NCBI GenBank assembly: GCA_937967535.1
Contig: CALCMV010000088.1
Coordinates: forward strand, 1-6,398
Length of the DNA: 6,398 bases
Source of the DNA: an uncultured Saprospiraceae bacterium
GTDB lineage: Bacteria; Bacteroidota; Bacteroidia; Chitinophagales; Saprospiraceae
Reading direction: 5' to 3'
Each line of letters begins with the position of its first letter. Position 1 is the stretch's first letter. The notes beneath the pieces were generated by a model. That model was not told where the DNA came from and ran no database searches. It worked only from the letters and a program-made list of their open reading frames with translations. The translations under genes and the position numbers were made by a program. Below are positions 5,914 to 6,398 of this stretch, piece after piece.

Positions 5914-6156
5914 GTGCTTATTTTTTAAATGATTTAAAAAATTGATTATCAGTATTCATAGTATGAATTATTGTTTTAATATTGTCTAATGCTCTATTTG
6001 TTTTTACGGAGAAAACAGAGATTTGGTTGTATTTTGACCCAAGTTTTTAACAAGGATTTAACCCTCTGTTTTTCTGACTTAAATGGATAAATCGTACCTT
6101 GTTGGGGTGCAGGACAAATCTTTAATTTCAAATTGAACTGAAAGTAATTAAGACCC
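5914..6156. other. Gene-free stretch with palindromes
   Basis: I see no coding region. A perfect 15-nt palindrome with one central base, ATTCATA-G-TATGAAT (5954-5968), lies 41-55 nt upstream of the minus-strand start codon at 5913 and could be an operator. A 9-bp inverted repeat AAAACAGAG (6012-6020) / CTCTGTTTT (6065-6073) has a 44-nt middle and a short T run after the right arm. Confidence 0.45.
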
Positions 6157-6160
6157 TGTA

Positions 6161-6265
6161 ATGACTGCTTTAGCTGTCAAGTAAAATGAAAATATCTTTA
6201 TAAATTATTGTTTTTAAATTCATTACAAATTAAAATAATAATTTACTTGACAGCTAAACAGGCTG
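6161..6265. repeat. REPIN/MITE-like hairpin element, copy A
   Basis: A perfect 17-bp inverted repeat TTTAGCTGTCAAGTAAA (6169-6185) / 6242-6258 encloses a 56-nt AT-rich middle. The outer flanks (GACTGC on the left, CAGGC on the right) pair only loosely. The element aligns along its whole length and in the same orientation with copy B 13 bp downstream, including GTAAAATGAAAA versus GTGAAATGAAAA. It contains no gene and no transposase, so if mobile it is mobilised in trans. Confidence 0.75.
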
Positions 6266-6277
6266 AACGCGAATACC

Positions 6278-6388
6278 GTACCGACGACTTTAGCCGTCGC
6301 GTGAAATGAAAACATATTTATAAATAACTTAATTTTAGCATTTTAAAAATTAAAGTAAAATTTATCTGACGGCTAAAGTCGTCAGTAC
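6278..6388. repeat. REPIN/MITE-like hairpin element, copy B
   Basis: Left arm 6279-6298 (TACCGACGACTTTAGCCGTC) and right arm 6368-6387 are inverted copies with 19 of 20 bases pairing, around a 69-nt AT-rich middle. It shares the frame GACnnCTTTAGCnGTC - ATGAAAA - TTTATAAAT - AATTAAA - TGAC-GCTAAA with copy A. The stem carries C-G where copy A carries T-A, so pairing is kept despite sequence change. Such palindromes in Bacteroidota are often moved by RAYT (IS200/IS605-like) transposases, but none is encoded here. Confidence 0.78.
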
Positions 6389-6398
6389 AGTGTTTCCG

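Overview
The window looks like chromosomal DNA of a Bacteroidota (Bacteroidetes) bacterium, perhaps of the Saprospiria/Chitinophagia kind. The evidence is the low GC content, very AT-rich intergenic DNA, starts without Shine-Dalgarno sequences, a Bacteroidetes-type promoter (TTTG-N20-TAACTTTG), a protein with a type IX secretion (T9SS) C-terminal sorting domain, and two SPII lipoproteins. No phage, CRISPR, tRNA, rRNA or transposase gene is visible.

Layout. 1-703 is gene-free and AT-rich; it holds a nested hairpin repeat (36-77) and a terminator-like hairpin (137-165). 704-1570 (+) encodes a secreted protein with a T9SS type A sorting domain. It is followed at 1572-1692 by a non-coding inverted-repeat element and at 1723-1765 by a strong bidirectional terminator, shared with the convergent gene at 1789-3021 (-), an alpha/beta-hydrolase lipoprotein resembling secretory lipases. 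Upstream of that, 3286-3957/3960 (-) encodes an unrecognised lipoprotein with its own promoter and terminator. Divergent to it, 4344-5357 (+) encodes a PLP enzyme of the cysteine synthase / cystathionine beta-synthase family, the only clear housekeeping enzyme here. 5485-5913 (-) encodes a short exported protein of DUF4097/DUF2807 type that may be truncated. 5914-6398 is gene-free and ends in two tandem copies of a hairpin-forming REPIN/MITE-like element.

The genes do not form one operon: every neighbouring pair is convergent, divergent or separated by a terminator. Four of the five products carry export signals (one T9SS, two lipoproteins, one Sec), so the region is mainly an assortment of envelope proteins around one cytoplasmic amino-acid enzyme.

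The most distinctive content is repeat DNA. The cysteine-synthase-family gene is bracketed by two unrelated cassettes built the same way: short tandem units (an octamer GTTGNNNN upstream, a heptamer TAGTTCA downstream) laid out as two facing inverted arrays. The downstream cassette starts right at the stop codon of one gene and supplies the stop codon of the other. At the right edge, two copies of a roughly 110-bp hairpin element differ by a compensatory base-pair change, which points to selection on, or mobilisation through, the folded structure.
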